Shown: positions 57,901 to 59,821 of the stretch, in pieces | Layout: the number at the start of each line of letters is the position of its first letter | Numbering within the stretch: the first letter of the stretch is position 1 | DNA from: Gambelia wislizenii | Lineage: Eukaryota > Chordata > Lepidosauria > Squamata > Crotaphytidae | Length of the DNA stretch: 64,000 bases | Assembly: GCA_030847615.1 (NCBI GenBank) | Contig: JAUMIR010000001.1 | Coordinates: 380,290,687 to 380,354,686, forward strand | Direction of reading: 5' to 3' | Notes under the pieces: generated by a model | Told to the model about the DNA's origin: nothing | The model's database searches: none | Seen by the model: only the letters and a program-made list of their open reading frames with translations | Translations under genes and position numbers: made by a program

Positions 57901-59269
57901 AGTTTTCCAGTAAATGAGGGGCCTTTAAAAGAGTTCTGTAGAAAAAATGTCATGAGGACCTTGTAAAATACAGTTGAGCTGAAGTTACTTGTTTGCTAGA
58001 AACTTGCTGTGACCTGGACATAATATAATCACTGAAGTACAAACAGTAGCCATTTGGATGTGTCAATGTAAATCACTAATACAATTGTCTTCTTTCAAAT
58101 TGCAGTGATCTCAGCAGAAACTTGATCCACCAGGTTTACAAGGAAGCATTTACTACACTTGGTGCTATTACTAACCTGTAAGTAGGTCATATAGCACAGT
58201 ACAAGTTGCAGTCATAAAACAGTATAATTTCTCTTCCTCAAAACTCTGTGCTTCTGTTTTCTGTAGCACCTTAGACAACCATTCAGGCTGCATTTAGAAA
58301 AAGGAAGAATGACATACTCTTTTCACTGTACATCATTGGGGGGAAAAAGTGTTGTTCAGAAAATGTTTAAAAGCTTAGGAAGCAACCGAAGCTAATAGTC
58401 ATCTCCATATCTTGTTGCAGCTGTTTTCATAGATTAATTATGTGCTGTGAGTTGTCCTTTCTTTTCTCTTTCAAAACAATAATTTTCATTGGATTTTGCA
58501 GTTTCTAGTGTCATGAGAATACACTCTCCGCACCATCCATAACTTAAATCTCATACTCCTTCTCATAACCCTCCCGCTAACCCTAGGTATCTATTACACC
58601 TAGCTGACCAGCTTCATTGGGCAGCTGTGCTTTTCCAGACAGGGCACTTGCTTTGAGATAGAACCATTGTATCTTTGGAAAGAGCAGCACTTGCAAGCAT
58701 GGGAAAATCAAGGAAATTCAAAAGCTGCTGTCTAGACTTGCCAATCAGAGGAGATTTTTGGTCCTAAATTTGATCATCTCCAAAAAACAGCAAGAGAATC
58801 TAGAACTCAGTGCAGTGAAGTAGATAGCATGTTGAATTTTGAGCCAAGCAATCCAAGGTCATATCCTTTCTCAGTTGCACAGTTCATTAGGTGACCTTGG
58901 ACAAGTCATCATCTCTCATGGTTGCTATTGGGTTAACCTTGTGTATGCCAATCCCAGCTTCTGGGAAGAAGGGAGGAGTGCAGATGTTATGAACAATCAA
59001 AGTTGTTTGTGCAGCATTGCCTTCAGGACTGTCTACAAAGCCTTACTCTCAGTCAGCCTTGCTGTATAATCTAGGTTTGCTTACTCAGATATTTTATATT
59101 TTGTGTTTTTCCTCACACTTGCTTTCTGCCAATATCCTTTTAGGGACTTAAGTTTCAATGCATTGACTTCTTTTCCAACTGAAGGCTTGAGCGGGTTAAA
59201 CCAGCTTAAACTAGTAGGCAATACTGAACTGAAAGACCCACTCTCAGCAAAGGACTTTATGAAACTTAG
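6891..59269 (+). CDS. LGR4: LGR4, partial gene: exons 2-15 of the leucine-rich-repeat ectodomain
   Basis: Fourteen exons splice to 398 codons of leucine-rich repeats. LGR4 is a plasma-membrane receptor whose LRR horseshoe binds R-spondins; with ZNRF3/RNF43 this raises Wnt receptor levels. Identification rests on near-identity to remembered vertebrate LGR4 along the whole chain, for example [27 protein letters not shown] and LSFVGNSAF, which separate it from LGR5 and LGR6. Most exons are 72 nt (24 residues), with 66, 69, 126 and 216 nt variants. Every internal intron is phase 2, so each exon swaps as one repeat unit. N-glycosylation sequons are visible in exons 2, 5, 9 and 10. Exon 1 and the hinge/7TM exons are outside the window. 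No frameshift or stop is seen, so the gene looks functional. Exon numbers are inferred from known LGR4/5 structure. Confidence 0.96.
6963..9240. other. Start of LGR4 intron 2, mostly unassigned
   Basis: No gene. The part from about 8120 to 8610 contains hAT-like pieces (cagtgcttcttaag, gggaattgcagtcc, gggaaatgctgggagcta) too decayed to bound. A (CAC)n-type tract lies at 8168-8192. Confidence 0.45.
9245..9779 (+). mobile_element. Tigger-like MITE, family B, copy 1, carrying a nested hAT
   Basis: Inverted ends cagacagcccctac and the complement ...aggggcttactg are flanked by TA (9243-9244, 9780-9781). The body matches the reverse complement of 45250-45606. The host element is interrupted at 9277-9462 by a hAT element; without it the length is about 340 bp, like the other copy. 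Confidence 0.8.
9277..9462 (+). mobile_element. Non-autonomous hAT element, 186 bp, with perfect 8-bp target duplication
   Basis: Starts cagtgtttctcaacc and ends aggttgaaaaaggcta, inverted ends typical of hAT. Identical 8-bp flanks GGTTAGGG stand at 9269-9276 and 9463-9470. The related MITE at 45250 has the same site with a single GGTTAGGG and no insert, which proves the boundaries. Confidence 0.93.
9800..10240 (-). mobile_element. Diverged interspersed repeat, family unassigned
   Basis: Segments such as gtagttccacagcctggag and agggctttgtaggtcataac recur in this form in many reptile introns in my recollection, as part of a retrotransposon 3' region. I cannot name the family from sequence alone. 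Confidence 0.35.
10376..10592 (-). mobile_element. CR1 LINE 3' end, antisense, with internal deletion
   Basis: Begins attcatagaatcatagag (the CR1 terminal octamer repeat, reversed), then gttggaagagaccac and gcattccactgtc. At about 10555 it jumps to aatttggtgtcatctgcaaa, which in intact CR1 encodes the catalytic FADD region about 0.7 kb upstream. This copy therefore lost the segment between. Confidence 0.85.
10600..11575. other. Intron sequence, nothing recognised
   Basis: Low-complexity AT-rich DNA with poly-T runs. No gene or clear repeat. Confidence 0.5.
11580..11830 (-). mobile_element. 5S-rRNA-derived SINE, antisense, near full length
   Basis: Read on the minus strand, 11805-11727 matches 5S rRNA: agatctcgtctgacct, ggaagctatgcagggtcag, then ttagtattcagatgggagac, covering the internal promoter boxes A to C. 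The SINE body (gcaaaaccacctctgtgt), a BovB-like tail (tttcatggggttagcat) and a tgaaggcacatacata end follow. This is a retroposon, not a functional 5S gene. Confidence 0.85.
11832..12972. other. Intron sequence, nothing recognised
   Basis: No gene or repeat that I can name. Short frames here lack family resemblance. Confidence 0.5.
12973..13300 (+). mobile_element. Tigger-like MITE (family 'TGAGTATCCCTTATC'), copy 2
   Basis: 328 bp from caggttgagtctccctta to gataagggagattcaacttg, TA on both flanks (12971-12972, 13301-13302). Contains aatgagatatcttggagatg and gttactatctcagccaccca, shared with copies 1 and 3. Confidence 0.9.
13301..13951. other. Intron sequence, nothing recognised
   Basis: No gene seen; short poly-T and poly-A runs near 13728-13772. 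Confidence 0.5.
13952..14086. mobile_element. Foldback MITE with long inverted arms
   Basis: Left arm agcctatatcccattgttag, cccaactaaagtagaccc. The right arm, read in reverse, gives tgcctaaatccattattagt, cccaactagtgcagacc. The arms are about 45 bp with a spacer of about 45 bp. A related copy lies at 6010. Confidence 0.65.
14090..15216. other. Intron sequence, nothing recognised
   Basis: No gene. Unassigned AT-rich sequence. Confidence 0.5.
15218..15320. mobile_element. Foldback hAT-like MITE
   Basis: Left arm tgtggccctccagatgttgt and right arm caacaacatctgcaaggcca are inverted copies, a common non-autonomous hAT layout. No clear target duplication. Confidence 0.6.
15595..15934 (+). mobile_element. 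LINE remnant, 5' part, interrupted by CR1
   Basis: A stretch encoding a decayed ...[23 protein letters not shown] segment (caaagtactggttatgacct, aaagcccatatggcttgg) resembles the C-terminal RT tail of L2/CR1-clade LINEs. It continues at 17493 after the antisense CR1. Clade uncertain. Confidence 0.5.
15935..17492 (-). mobile_element. CR1 LINE, 5'-truncated, with intact RT region
   Basis: The 3' terminus is at left: four copies of the tcatagaa(t) octamer/decamer at 15935-15963. The 5' truncation is at 17492. It encodes the reverse transcriptase listed separately. It is inserted in antisense inside another LINE (15595-15934 and 17493-17710). High coding integrity suggests a young insertion. Confidence 0.93.
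16030..17415 (-). CDS. CR1 reverse transcriptase (C-terminal 461 residues, uninterrupted)
   Basis: Non-LTR retrotransposon protein that would copy CR1 RNA at the target site. Domain order: finger/palm RT motifs [20 protein letters not shown], then [31 protein letters not shown], the catalytic FADDTKLGG (FADD codons at 16822-16833), and the thumb/C-terminus [16 protein letters not shown] and [15 protein letters not shown]. The frame is open up to the 5' truncation near 17492, so the listed Met is only the first in the surviving frame and not a real start. The endonuclease domain is missing, so this copy cannot move on its own. It is a mobile-element protein, not a host gene. Confidence 0.93.
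   Translation of the reverse strand: MAIIFENSWRTGEVPADWRRANVVPIFKKGKKEDPNNYRPVSLTSIPGKILEQIIKQRVCEHLEGNAIITKSQHGFQRNKSCQTNLISFFDKVTSLVDEGNAVDIAYLDFSKAFDKVPHDILANKLVECGLDKLTVQWICNWLTGRTQRVLSSGSSSSWKDVTSGVPQGSVLGPVLFNIFINDLDEGIRGILIKFADDTKLGGVANTLEDRIKIQNDLDRLESWAKANKMKFNTEKCKVLHLGRKNEMHKYRMGETWLNETTCERDLGVLVDHKLNTSQQCDAAAKKANAILGCINRSIVSRSREVIVPLYSALVRPHLEYCVQFWAPQFRKDIDKLERVQRRATKMVKGLETMPYEERLRELGMFSLEKRRFRGDMIALFKYLKGCHAEDGAGLFSAAPETGTRSNGCKLQEQRFHLNIRRNFLTVRAVRQWNALPRSVVGSPSLEVFKQRLDGHLSGML
17493..17710 (+). mobile_element. LINE remnant, 3' part, continuing from 15934
   Basis: Resumes with actgttttataaggaagag and ends in ttgggtcacagcttggggag, agatataaatatagtcatc, a tail typical of LINE 3' ends. 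Together with 15595-15934 it frames the CR1 insertion. Confidence 0.5.
17770..19690 (-). mobile_element. BovB/RTE LINE, 5'-truncated and decayed
   Basis: The minus strand encodes, 5' to 3', [59 protein letters not shown], catalytic [20 protein letters not shown] (YADD codons at 18432-18443), [12 protein letters not shown] and [20 protein letters not shown], in the order of BovB ORF2. Stops and frame breaks interrupt it (for example a stop inside EESA*AGLQ). The 3' end at 17770-17880 has accctatgagtgagagacct and gacttcgacttatggtaacc, which is the tail copied by Sauria-type SINEs. BovB is common in squamates. Confidence 0.88.
19700..20029. repeat. Unassigned intron DNA with (TTG/TTTG)n tract
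   Basis: A (ttg)n-(tttg)n simple repeat stands at about 19939-19968. Nothing else recognised. Confidence 0.6.
20030..20270 (+). mobile_element. LINE remnant, same type as 15595
   Basis: Contains acttggattataatactgga, ttctggttccactctgtttc and aaagccttaaatggcttggg, the same RT-tail motif order as at 15600-15720. Too decayed to assign. Confidence 0.45.
20271..21727. other. Intron sequence, nothing recognised
   Basis: No gene or nameable repeat. Confidence 0.5.
21728..21899. mobile_element. Two short CR1 tails in inverted orientation
   Basis: 21741-21781 (attggaaggcactgcaac...) and 21858-21899 (...ggtgccttccaactct) are imperfect inverted copies of the CR1 3' end with about 76 bp between. The transcript could fold into a hairpin of about 41 paired positions. 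Confidence 0.7.
21896..22553. mobile_element. Putative DNA transposon with ~17-bp inverted ends
   Basis: Left end ctagggagttgtctaga and right end tctagacaacccctagg are inverted. The interior of about 650 bp is richer in CpG than its surroundings and lacks a transposase. It appears to sit at the end of the CR1 tail, since CR1-like ttctatga follows at 22567. Superfamily not settled; the ends look hAT-like, but no clean 8-bp duplication is seen. Confidence 0.5.
22111..22133 (+). repeat. Poly-T tract
   Basis: 23 consecutive T. Confidence 0.95.
22779..23019. mobile_element. Tigger-like MITE, family A, short copy
   Basis: 241 bp. Left gtaggacccttgtatttgct, right gtggatacgggggtcctact, TA at 22777-22778 and 23020-23021. 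The interior gaacactattgaaaataatg lacks the GC-rich expansion seen in its relatives at 3344, 29395 and 41455. Confidence 0.88.
23022..24206. other. Intron sequence, nothing recognised
   Basis: A 153-codon open frame at 23233 has no recognisable family and no splice or start context; I do not call it a gene. Confidence 0.5.
24207..24498. repeat. (CAAA)n at 24207-24233 and (TTTA)n at 24468-24498
   Basis: Two tetranucleotide runs; the second is inside the Tigger-like MITE at 24394. Confidence 0.92.
24394..24765 (+). mobile_element. Tigger-like MITE (family 'TGAGTATCCCTTATC'), copy 3
   Basis: 372 bp from cagattgagtatcacttatc to ggtaagggatactcaacctg, right flank TA. The left TA is mutated to TG. 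Shares aatgagatatcttggagatg and aggtgttactatctcagcca with copies 1 and 2. Longer because of an internal (TTTA)n. Confidence 0.88.
24853..25165 (-). mobile_element. CR1 LINE 3' end, antisense
   Basis: ttagaatcatagagttggaa, gggccatccaggccaacccc, then gcagtgcattccactgccaa. A short duplicated segment (cctgtttaaaaccctccaaa and cctctgtttaaaacctccag) marks a local rearrangement. Confidence 0.85.
25170..26354. other. Intron sequence, nothing recognised
   Basis: No gene. The 130-codon open frame at 25277 shows no family features. Confidence 0.5.
26355..26480. mobile_element. Foldback hAT-like MITE, diverged
   Basis: Arms cctccaggtgtagttgggct and gctggcatctggagggccaa are inverted relatives of those at 15218. 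Confidence 0.5.
26481..27308. other. End of LGR4 intron 2, nothing recognised
   Basis: Unassigned DNA before exon 3. Confidence 0.5.
27309..27380 (+). CDS. LGR4: LGR4 exon 3 (LRR)
   Basis: 72 nt between ttccag and gtaagt. It encodes [20 protein letters not shown] then LKVL, very close to the known LGR4 repeat. The split codon with exon 2 reads CT|A, Leu. It is separated from exon 4 by about 1.1 kb that holds a Sauria-type SINE. Confidence 0.97.
28109..28333 (+). mobile_element. Sauria-type tRNA-derived SINE with 12-bp target duplication
   Basis: The tRNA-like head has box A (tagtggtttgag) and box B (ggtttgaattcc). The body reads ctgggtgaccttgggcaaat and tctctcagcctcagaggaag. The tail (ttagggtcaccatgttggaa, acttgaaggcacacaa) resembles the BovB 3' end. 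Identical flanks TGGTTCAAGGAG at 28097-28108 and 28334-28345 show target-primed insertion. Confidence 0.95.
28507..28578 (+). CDS. LGR4: LGR4 exon 4 (LRR)
   Basis: 72 nt between ttacag and gtaagt. It encodes [20 protein letters not shown] then LQSL. The split codon with exon 3 is CT|C (Leu). Repeat length and spacing are canonical. A 14.6-kb repeat-rich intron follows. Confidence 0.97.
28838..28879 (+). repeat. (ATT)n then (GT)n
   Basis: About eight ATT units followed by about six GT units. Confidence 0.93.
29215..29350. mobile_element. Foldback hAT-type MITE, 136 bp, 8-bp target duplication
   Basis: Two arms of about 60 bp are nearly perfect inverted copies (ccccaaactttggtcctcca and ggaaggccaacgtttggg), enclosing a small loop. 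Flanks CCCTATAG (29207-29214) and TCCTATAG (29351-29358) match at 7 of 8 positions. Confidence 0.92.
29395..29669. mobile_element. Tigger-like MITE, family A, with GC-rich insert
   Basis: 275 bp, left cagtaggatgcccatatcca, right gcgggtacgagggtcctact, TA at 29393-29394 and 29670-29671. The interior has two related purine/pyrimidine-rich units (gaagggaggtgagttctctc and gaagggaggtgagatctctc) about 88 bp apart. Confidence 0.9.
29672..30832. other. Intron 4 sequence, nothing recognised
   Basis: Unassigned; a CA/GT-rich patch at about 30245-30282. Ends at the LINE target site. Confidence 0.5.
30833..31883 (+). mobile_element. 5'-truncated zinc-finger LINE with 13-bp target duplication
   Basis: Identical flanks ACAACACCCAACA at 30820-30832 and 31884-31896 bound a 1051-bp insert. 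It carries the C-terminal half of a non-LTR retrotransposon protein (next entry) and a short 3' end with the hairpin cttcgtttgcgaag and no poly-A tail. I do not commit to a clade. Confidence 0.9.
30834..31856 (+). CDS. Non-LTR retrotransposon RT C-terminal half with C2H2-type finger
   Basis: One uninterrupted frame, 5'-truncated, with no true start. Visible order: [20 protein letters not shown] with the catalytic FADD (30894-30905), [98 protein letters not shown], and a terminal zinc finger [21 protein letters not shown] (two Cys, then His and a final Cys where classical fingers have His). This is the RT palm/thumb and tail of a LINE found across many animals. No stop or frameshift over about 340 codons indicates recent insertion. 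Not a host gene. Confidence 0.9.
   Translation, partial: NLSRLRAHTKTLNYLVRELLFADDAALVAHTEAALQRLTSCFATAAELFGLEVNLKKTEVLYQPAPQDEHHHPHIAVGKSVLKSVQQFTYLGSIISSDAKIDKEIDHRLAKAYSAFGRLHKRVWSNKHLRQSTKISVYRAIVLSILLYGSETWVTYRHHLRLLERFHQRCLRTILNIHWTDYVTNVAVLEQAGITSIEAMILRTQLRWAGHVSRMEDHRLPKILLYGELATGQRKRGAPKKRYKDSLKQHLRLGQIDHQQWSALASHREAWRRNIHNAAALFENSRRTSLEEKRQRRKNHNPKTSPKETFCCAFCNRTCLSRIGLFSHQRACRRRGMSPS
31900..33766. other. Intron 4 sequence, nothing recognised
   Basis: No gene or nameable repeat over about 1.9 kb. Confidence 0.5.
33767..33951. mobile_element. Tigger-like MITE, diverged
   Basis: Left caggttgacccctgtatctg and right acggatacggggttcggcct are inverted relatives of the family A ends; tattatccacagg and acttatccacatctgg also recur in the family. 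No clean TA pair is seen. Confidence 0.65.
33955..35485. other. Intron 4 sequence, nothing recognised
   Basis: No gene or nameable repeat. Confidence 0.5.
35488..35590. mobile_element. Penelope-like terminal fragment (tentative)
   Basis: gaaggctttcacggccggca and tttctgggctgtaaggcc recall the repeated termini of Penelope-like elements in reptiles. Only about 70 bp match from memory; nothing coding is present. Confidence 0.35.
36060..37256 (+). mobile_element. CR1 LINE, + strand half of an inverted pair, with tandem 5' leader
   Basis: 36076-36410 is a leader made of two 211-bp-spaced units (both start cccaggacagaagaga). At about 36408 it jumps straight into the RT ([20 protein letters not shown]), having lost the endonuclease and the front of RT. 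It continues through FVDDTKLGG (FADD changed to FVDD, codons 36512-36523) and one frame break near 36820 to [13 protein letters not shown] sequence, ending at a tctcct junction. Confidence 0.85.
36076..36410 (+). repeat. CR1 5' leader: two tandem units, 211-bp period
   Basis: cccaggacagaagaga begins at 36076 and at 36287; both are followed by catcctgtctgcaaaggcaa, agtttagcc and ttttcccctgg. The second unit is incomplete, cut by the deletion junction. Tandem leader units in LINEs often carry promoter activity; that is inference here. Confidence 0.8.
37044..38213 (-). pseudogene. CR1 ORF2 lacking the RT catalytic centre (389 codons open)
   Basis: The frame stays open across the internal deletion, giving a fused protein with RT entry motifs and the C-terminal thumb but no FADD. 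Its last part reads through the inverted junction into antisense of the neighbouring + copy, so the C-terminus (after [10 protein letters not shown]) is not CR1 protein. It cannot be an active enzyme. Confidence 0.85.
37257..38650 (-). mobile_element. CR1 LINE, - strand half of an inverted pair, RT core deleted
   Basis: Minus-strand reading: endonuclease end ([20 protein letters not shown] with the SDH motif), linker [22 protein letters not shown] start [20 protein letters not shown] through SKSCQTNL, then directly [20 protein letters not shown]. Compared with the copy at 15935, about 670 bp with the catalytic centre is deleted at 37592 without breaking the frame. It joins the + copy at 37256-37260 through a few shared bases, and meets an L2 at about 38650. 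Confidence 0.87.
38655..40395 (+). mobile_element. L2 LINE, 5'-truncated and decayed
   Basis: Frame-broken [68 protein letters not shown] (catalytic YADD changed to YAND, codons 39356-39367), [32 protein letters not shown] and [20 protein letters not shown]. The 3' end gtacattgacagcgctctag and a (TAA)n tail at 40372-40390 close it. Several stops and frameshifts show it is old compared with the adjoining CR1. Confidence 0.9.
40400..41260. other. Intron 4 sequence, nothing recognised
   Basis: AT-rich, a poly-T at 40618-40629; no gene. Confidence 0.5.
41261..41366. mobile_element. Foldback hAT-like MITE, diverged
   Basis: cagatgttgttggactgtag and ctgatgggacttacagttta, catttggatgttcc: inverted arms of the family at 15218 and 48549. 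Confidence 0.5.
41455..41889. mobile_element. Tigger-like MITE, family A, with GC-rich minisatellite core
   Basis: 435 bp, left cagtagcaccccgcatccac, right cggatatgggggtgctactg, TA at 41453-41454 and 41890-41891. The core repeats a unit of about 85-90 bp (ggggcaaagggggaagggga / ggggcaaaggaggaagggga). No transposase. Confidence 0.92.
42045..42150 (+). mobile_element. L2-type LINE 3' end
   Basis: tgtttggcaggtctatttg, gtgccatgtacattaatggt and gctatataaatgatgatga match the form of the L2 tail at 40300-40390. Confidence 0.6.
42151..43186. other. End of LGR4 intron 4, nothing recognised
   Basis: No gene or nameable repeat. Confidence 0.5.
43187..43402 (+). CDS. LGR4: LGR4 exon 5 (three LRRs)
   Basis: 216 nt, exactly three 72-nt repeat units, between ctgcag and gtaagt. 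It encodes [40 protein letters not shown] and [19 protein letters not shown]. The residues around LWLDDN are among the best conserved of LGR4-6 and lie on the part of the horseshoe that contacts R-spondin in published LGR structures. The sequon N-L-S lies near the end. Three repeats in one exon is the only break in the one-repeat-per-exon rule here, consistent with known LGR genes. Confidence 0.98.
43403..44694. other. LGR4 intron 5, nothing recognised
   Basis: No clear repeat except a (TTG)n/(TTTG)n tract at about 44558-44583. Confidence 0.5.
44695..44766 (+). CDS. LGR4: LGR4 exon 6 (LRR)
   Basis: 72 nt between cctttag and gtaagt. It encodes [20 protein letters not shown] then LETL, with the repeat's conserved Cys. 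The split codon with exon 5 is CT|G (Leu). Confidence 0.97.
45250..45606 (-). mobile_element. Tigger-like MITE, family B, copy 2 (unfilled hAT site)
   Basis: Reverse complement of 9245-9779 throughout (gaagcccctgccttttgaca at left, cttatccaac inverted at right), but without the 186-bp hAT. The insertion site reads ccctaacctgttgg, holding GGTTAGGG once on the other strand. Confidence 0.82.
46177..46245 (+). CDS. LGR4: LGR4 exon 7 (short LRR, 23 residues)
   Basis: 69 nt between ttccag and gtaagt. It encodes [20 protein letters not shown] then KEL. The 23-residue length matches the short repeat at this position in LGR4. The intron before it (44767-46176) carries a second copy of the Tigger-like repeat seen at 9245. 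Confidence 0.97.
46535..46745 (+). mobile_element. tRNA-derived SINE, second family
   Basis: Box A-like tggcacagtggttaa, box B-like gaattcgatcc, then taaaatgagtagccacctt, agcttagagagtgcttagca and a tail ctattgctgttgct. This differs from the Sauria-type SINE in body and tail. Confidence 0.75.
47180..47290. mobile_element. Foldback hAT-like MITE, diverged
   Basis: gatgttgggaacttcagttt and gaatgatggaatttgcagtt are weak inverted arms of the common foldback family, with ggccctagctagtatggcca in the loop. Confidence 0.4.
47641..47712 (+). CDS. LGR4: LGR4 exon 8 (LRR)
   Basis: 72 nt between ttttttag and gtaagt. It encodes [20 protein letters not shown] then LRTV, a signature LGR4 segment. The following intron is only 108 bp, by far the shortest here. 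Confidence 0.97.
47821..47892 (+). CDS. LGR4: LGR4 exon 9 (LRR)
   Basis: 72 nt between acccag and gtaagt. It encodes [20 protein letters not shown] then LHSL, with sequon N-L-S. The split codon with exon 8 is GT|A (Val) instead of the usual Leu; human LGR4 has Ile here. Confidence 0.97.
47985..48065. mobile_element. Short interspersed repeat, family shared with 54385
   Basis: ttgatttcagtggaattact, tatgcttagcatttcagcct. The same order appears at 54430-54495 (cattgtgctttactctcagg, acacttaagattgcagtct). Widely seen in reptile introns in my recollection; origin unclear. Confidence 0.35.
48549..48665. mobile_element. Foldback hAT-like MITE
   Basis: agagtgggcaactcatggtc at left and agtttgcccacccctact at right are inverted ends, with ctccagatgttagtggactg and tccagcaacacctggaa as inner arms. 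Confidence 0.65.
48718..49340 (-). mobile_element. Older CR1 LINE 3' half, antisense
   Basis: tatcatagagttggaagggg, then in CR1 order ccattgccaaactgctctca, aacttaaaaccattagacct, ggcacccagaactgaacaca, gtattccagatgaggtctga. Many differences from the copy at 15935 mark a separate, older subfamily. Confidence 0.88.
49341..50569. other. End of LGR4 intron 9, nothing recognised
   Basis: No gene; a short tandem duplication of tttactctcatatc near 50029-50055 and two similar 'gatttggtttagat' copies at about 49979 and 50017. Confidence 0.5.
50570..50638 (+). CDS. LGR4: LGR4 exon 10 (short irregular LRR)
   Basis: 69 nt between cttcag and gtaagt. The acceptor cagag offers two AG positions; the first keeps frame and the family length of 23 residues. 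It encodes [20 protein letters not shown] then ESL, with sequon N-L-T. This corresponds to the irregular repeat near the middle of the LGR ectodomain. Confidence 0.95.
50941..51330 (+). mobile_element. LINE remnant (RT tail), first part
   Basis: Encodes [19 protein letters not shown], the K-T-E-V-L motif following the catalytic centre in L2/CR1-clade RTs, then decays. The same element may resume at 52440. Confidence 0.6.
51331..52439. other. Possible insertion splitting a LINE, LTR-like features
   Basis: About 1.1 kb not resembling the flanking LINE. A polyadenylation signal AATAAA at 52192-52197 followed by gttatccttgttaattc is LTR-like, but I cannot find matching ends or target duplications. 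Poly-T/poly-A at 51570-51590. Confidence 0.3.
52440..52960 (+). mobile_element. LINE remnant (RT tail), second part
   Basis: ctggtcatagaggaactgca, ctggcttccaatttggttct encode a [14 protein letters not shown] motif typical of L2/CR1-clade C-termini; ggaggccgtgttggatgtaa and attcctggcaggcaatgg follow in family order. Confidence 0.55.
52970..53255 (+). repeat. Tandem-and-hairpin repeat, possibly Helitron-like
   Basis: Starts near aaactagctgtacctagc. Two related units (gatggtgagtggctgagg at 53022 and gatggtgaatggctgagg at 53136) are 114 bp apart. A perfect 14-bp inverted repeat ttgggtatgtttcc / ggaaacatacccaa (53178-53191, 53219-53232) lies close to the end, followed by tatatatataga. A 3' hairpin would suit a Helitron, but the CTRR end is not certain. 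Confidence 0.45.
53256..53786. other. End of LGR4 intron 10, nothing recognised
   Basis: No gene or nameable repeat. Confidence 0.5.
53787..53858 (+). CDS. LGR4: LGR4 exon 11 (LRR)
   Basis: 72 nt between ttacag and gtaagt. It encodes [20 protein letters not shown] then LRTL. Human LGR4 has [18 protein letters not shown] at this point, so identification is firm. Confidence 0.97.
53859..54384. other. LGR4 intron 11, nothing recognised
   Basis: Ends with a poly-A run at 54338-54353. Confidence 0.5.
54385..54495. mobile_element. Short interspersed repeat, family shared with 47985
   Basis: ctacatgtctactcagaaat, aagccccattgtgctttact, aagattgcagtct. Confidence 0.35.
54718..54783 (+). CDS. LGR4: LGR4 exon 12 (LRR, 22 residues)
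   Basis: 66 nt between gtcaag and gtaagt. It encodes [20 protein letters not shown] then E plus a split codon AT|A (Ile). The 66-nt length matches LGR4. The acceptor has A rather than a pyrimidine at -3, a weaker site than its neighbours. Confidence 0.95.
54784..55244. other. LGR4 intron 12, first part, nothing recognised
   Basis: No gene or nameable repeat. Confidence 0.5.
55245..55900 (-). mobile_element. Old CR1 LINE, antisense
   Basis: In CR1 order on the minus strand: gagttggaggaggccctgta, gcatccccaacagatggtag, accaccccgaactgaacaca, gctatatcacactgctggct, ttttatgtcacccacaaatt (decayed FADD region). Heavily diverged, with an extra (tttctgtat)-type duplication at 55500-55545. Confidence 0.85.
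55901..57018. other. End of LGR4 intron 12, mostly unassigned
   Basis: An A-rich run at 56060-56083. Pieces at 56225-56285 (aagccacatgcagatcttca) and 56585-56605 (attgcccatccctgga) look like decayed hAT-type repeats. No gene. Confidence 0.45.
57019..57090 (+). CDS. LGR4: LGR4 exon 13 (LRR)
   Basis: 72 nt between ttccag and gtgagt. It encodes [20 protein letters not shown] then LRTL. Mammalian LGR4 begins this unit SLQRNQI, so the first residues are diverged while the LRR frame is kept. Confidence 0.96.
57091..58105. other. LGR4 intron 13, nothing recognised
   Basis: No gene or nameable repeat. Confidence 0.5.
58106..58177 (+). CDS. LGR4: LGR4 exon 14 (LRR)
   Basis: 72 nt between ttgcag and gtaagt. 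It encodes [20 protein letters not shown] then ITNL. The split codon with exon 13 is CT|T (Leu). Confidence 0.97.
58178..58799. other. LGR4 intron 14, first part, nothing recognised
   Basis: No gene or nameable repeat. Confidence 0.5.
58800..59060 (+). mobile_element. Decayed tRNA-derived SINE (tentative)
   Basis: agtagatagcatgttgaattt (box A position), ccaaggtcatatcc (box B position), taggtgaccttggacaagtc. The motif ggtgaccttggncaagtc is shared with the SINE at 28109. Tail not identified. Confidence 0.45.
59144..59269 (+). CDS. LGR4: LGR4 exon 15 (last LRR and start of the cap)
   Basis: 126 nt between cctttag and gtgagt. It encodes [20 protein letters not shown], then [20 protein letters not shown] and L, ending in two bases of a split codon. 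This is the last LRR plus the first part of the LRR C-terminal region that leads to the hinge. The next exon is not seen before the window ends; the DIRS element at 59450 begins only 180 bp past the donor. Confidence 0.96.
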
Positions 59270-59449
59270 GTGAGTCAGTCATTGAATCTGAGATCATGTG
59301 CATTTTATACAGTTCTTAATAAGATAACTTGGTATAGTGGTGGTATTTTTAATGTAAGCATTTATGGTTATTCAACATTGTTAATTGTTATAGCTGTAAG
59401 CCAGAAGAGGGCAATATGTGAGACAGAAGTGGGCCACTCACTCAATTTT

Positions 59450-59605
59450 GCATTCTCTGGGTTGGTGAGAGGAGGAATCCTCTCAGCTAATGGGTTAACT
59501 CCTCCACTACCCAGACAAAGAGGCGGGAAGAGTTTTAAAACTAAGTCACTTGACAACCAGGACCATTGGTGCCTCCCCTCCTGCCAGTCCTCAGGTACTC
59601 AGTTC
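59450..59605 (+). repeat. DIRS left inverted terminal repeat
   Basis: Matches the reverse complement of 63329-63494: both contain gctaatgggttaactc or caactaatgggttaactc, ccactacccaga, and ttttaaaactaagtcac. The inner boundary is near tactcagttc. Confidence 0.9.
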
Positions 59606-59821
59606 TTCCTGCCTCACCCAGAGAAGAGTGCTCCTTTGTCTCTCCTTTGTCTTTCTATTTCCTTGTTTTTTCCACCATTTCTTTCTGCCTTATCCAGACT
59701 CCCTTCCAATCCATCCCTCGCTTTTACCTTCCCCGTCCCTTTTTTTTTTAAAAAAAACCTTCCCTTTCTTCCCCTCTTGGTCCTTTGTTTTCCTTCCTTT
59801 TGAGCACTTCACTTTTCAGGG

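Noticed and set aside
59270..59803. 177-codon frame just after exon 15 as an extended exon
   Set aside because: Exon 15 ends at a strong gtgagt donor; the frame runs into the DIRS left terminal repeat and a low-complexity T/C-rich tract.
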